Assembly: GCA_911728455.2 (NCBI GenBank)
Contig: OU452228.1
Span: 9,534,629 to 9,598,628, forward strand
Length of the DNA stretch: 64,000 nucleotides
Source of the DNA: Marthasterias glacialis
Lineage: Eukaryota > Echinodermata > Asteroidea > Forcipulatida > Asteriidae
Reading direction: 5' to 3'
Position numbers and translations under genes: made by a program. Of the stretch, positions 62,141-64,000 are shown one piece after another. The stretch's first letter is position 1, and the number at the start of each line of letters is the position of its first letter. The notes below the pieces were generated by a model. The model made no database searches and was not told the DNA's origin. It saw only the letters and a list, made by a program, of their open reading frames with translations.

Positions 62141-64000
62141 CTGCACAAGCATTGTTATAAAAACAAAATAGCAAAAGAGGGCATTCTGTAACTGACTTAC
62201 AATGCTCAACAGTATTATGTATTGTACTTTTAGGACCTCAATGAACTTGGCCCCTGGCCCAATATGGGGAGAGGCACATGTACAAGATAAGAGAAGAGGT
62301 TACTGCCTAAAACTGCTCTACAAAATCTCCTCTGACATTTCAAATGACCAGCACCAAACACCATTGACCCGGCATGGCCTCCAACACAATAACACTTCTA
62401 ATTATTAAATACCATCTGCTTGCTTCAACATCTACAAGTTATATTCTCCTTTTTCCTCCTACAATTAAAGACCGGAATCTGCACCTCAATCGGCAACCAG
62501 AAACAGAATGATCCCATATACATGTATAGTACTTTATAATCAGCTCCGTTCCACCCTTCTGCTTGCAGCTCCCGTTCATACTCTGCAGTACTGAGTCCTT
62601 CTGCTTCTTTGAGCAGAAGTCAGGAGGAAGGGTAATCCCTTCAATTGCTATTAACTGAGGCTCAAAGTGCTGTTTCAGAAAAATTACTAGCGCATGTCAA
62701 ACCACTTCCTCCTAACCCTTCTTGTTTTGGCCCAGTTTTACATTCCGAGAAAGTTTGAAGGTAAAGAAACAGATTCTCAAAGTCAACAGCTTTTCCTTAG
62801 AACCCGGGATCTTAATTTTGATACAACCTTTACTGACTAAAGTGCACAATCATTCTCTGTAAAATGTTCAGCTCAGAAGAAGCTTTGCCCCTTGAAGTAC
62901 AAATTACGCCAACCTCATGTTGTTCCCATCGTCTTTTCCCTTTTTTCCCCCCTTGAACAGTGAAACTTGCCCACTCTTCTAAATTTAGAAATGCGAACTA
63001 AAAAGCAGTACGGTTCACCGAGATAGGCTTCCACATTTGCGGTTCTCCCGCACGGAAGGTAACTGTAGAATGGTTTTAAAACTGTTTATCGTTGGTGTTG
63101 TGTTCCCGACATGGGACCAAGTACATACGTACTTTACTTCCGTAGGTTACATGGCTAAAAAACACTCGCACCATGCATCAGACTTTTCTAGGAACCGTGC
63201 AGTGCAGTGCAGTGATAAAGTTACTGTTTTGGTAAGACGTGTGAAACTTATCTGACAGGTACATGTTTGTGTACATGATACATGTAGGTTATGTTTATAA
63301 TGCAAAACAGCTATAACAGGTCTACCGTGTTTTTTTCTGTTATTAAAAATACAAATTATGAAAACAACTGTTCCAAGAAGTCCATTAAGTATCATTTGTT
63401 CAGATATTGAATGTATATTTCATAAGATGTTTTTTATTCAATGTTCAAGCATTAAAAATGTTTTGTATTTATAGGTTGTAAAATAGGAAATCTCAGAAAA
63501 TATTAGGTTGCATCTCTGAAAATATTAGGGTGATTTTTCTTAGGTTGAAGGCTACAAACATATCGATGTATGCACAATAAAGTTTTATGCGATTTAAATT
63601 CAACATCTGTCTCACCAGAAGATTTTTTGTAATGAATTGTCCATGGACAGACCATGCAGAAATGTAAAATACTTTCATTCGATTATCACAACACACATCG
63701 AGGACTAATGAATTTTATGACTAGAATATATTGCATCACTCAGCTTAAGCTTGAATCGAAAAAAAAGAAAAAAGAAAAAAAAAAGGCAAAATAATCTTCC
63801 CCCACCCCCATTACTACCTTTGACATTTTAAAAAACAGAGAGGCACATGCAATGTAATAATGAAACACAGGTTTGCCTTGGGTTCTCCCCTGTGTACCAT
63901 CTTACCCTCAATGAGATTCAATAATAAAGAGTAATATCCTGATTTAATGGACCCTTGGGCGTGAATGCCCAGGTTTTTTTTTTAACCGTGTGAGGGCGTT

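Larger units (their letters stand above)
50429..64000. other. Region right of the last visible TBC1D4 exon, probably intron
   Basis: Thirteen kb in which I could not read the expected upstream PTB-domain exons of TBC1D4 on the minus strand, nor any gene on the plus strand. It is rich in MITEs (listed separately) and AT-rich tracts (53326-53415). Weak exon-like spots at 54310-54390, 56670-56905 and 58031-58077 are discussed elsewhere. Confidence 0.55.

Overview
This is a stretch of animal nuclear genome with about 38-40% GC (estimated by eye), short split exons with GT/AG splice sites, introns of 0.3-4 kb or more, and many short non-autonomous transposons. It carries the middle and ends of two conserved protein-coding genes, both on the minus strand. 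The proteins resemble their vertebrate counterparts closely, with single invertebrate-style orthologues. Together with ACATGT microsatellites, tRNA-like SINEs and palindromic MITEs that look familiar from marine invertebrate deuterostomes, this suggests an echinoderm, perhaps a sea star. The phylum is inference; the two gene identities are not.

Region by region. Positions 738-18.6 kb hold the 5' half of CYFIP (cytoplasmic FMR1-interacting protein, the Sra-1 subunit of the WAVE complex). A putative untranslated first exon starts at 18513. The ATG is at 16325, and eleven coding exons give 555 continuous residues; the rest of the gene lies beyond position 1. Positions 18.6-26.37 kb are intergenic or 3' UTR, with several SINEs and a nested MITE. 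Positions 26375-50428 hold sixteen exons of a TBC1D1/TBC1D4 (AS160) Rab-GAP. They give 933 continuous residues from the tail of the second PTB domain through the calmodulin-binding-like segment and the complete TBC domain to the stop codon. The N-terminal PTB exons are not visible in 50.4-64 kb and probably lie further right. Positions 50.4-64 kb look like a very long TBC1D4 intron full of MITEs.

Functional link: CYFIP passes active Rac1 signals to WAVE/Arp2/3 actin assembly, and TBC1D4 restrains Rab-driven vesicle traffic under Akt/AMPK control. They are neighbours here, but nothing in the sequence suggests joint regulation. No new multi-gene system was found. The most unusual signals are an 82-bp perfect palindrome in CYFIP intron 1, a 70-bp tandem array whose units each fold into a hairpin, and an unusually dense and partly nested or abutting set of palindromic MITEs.
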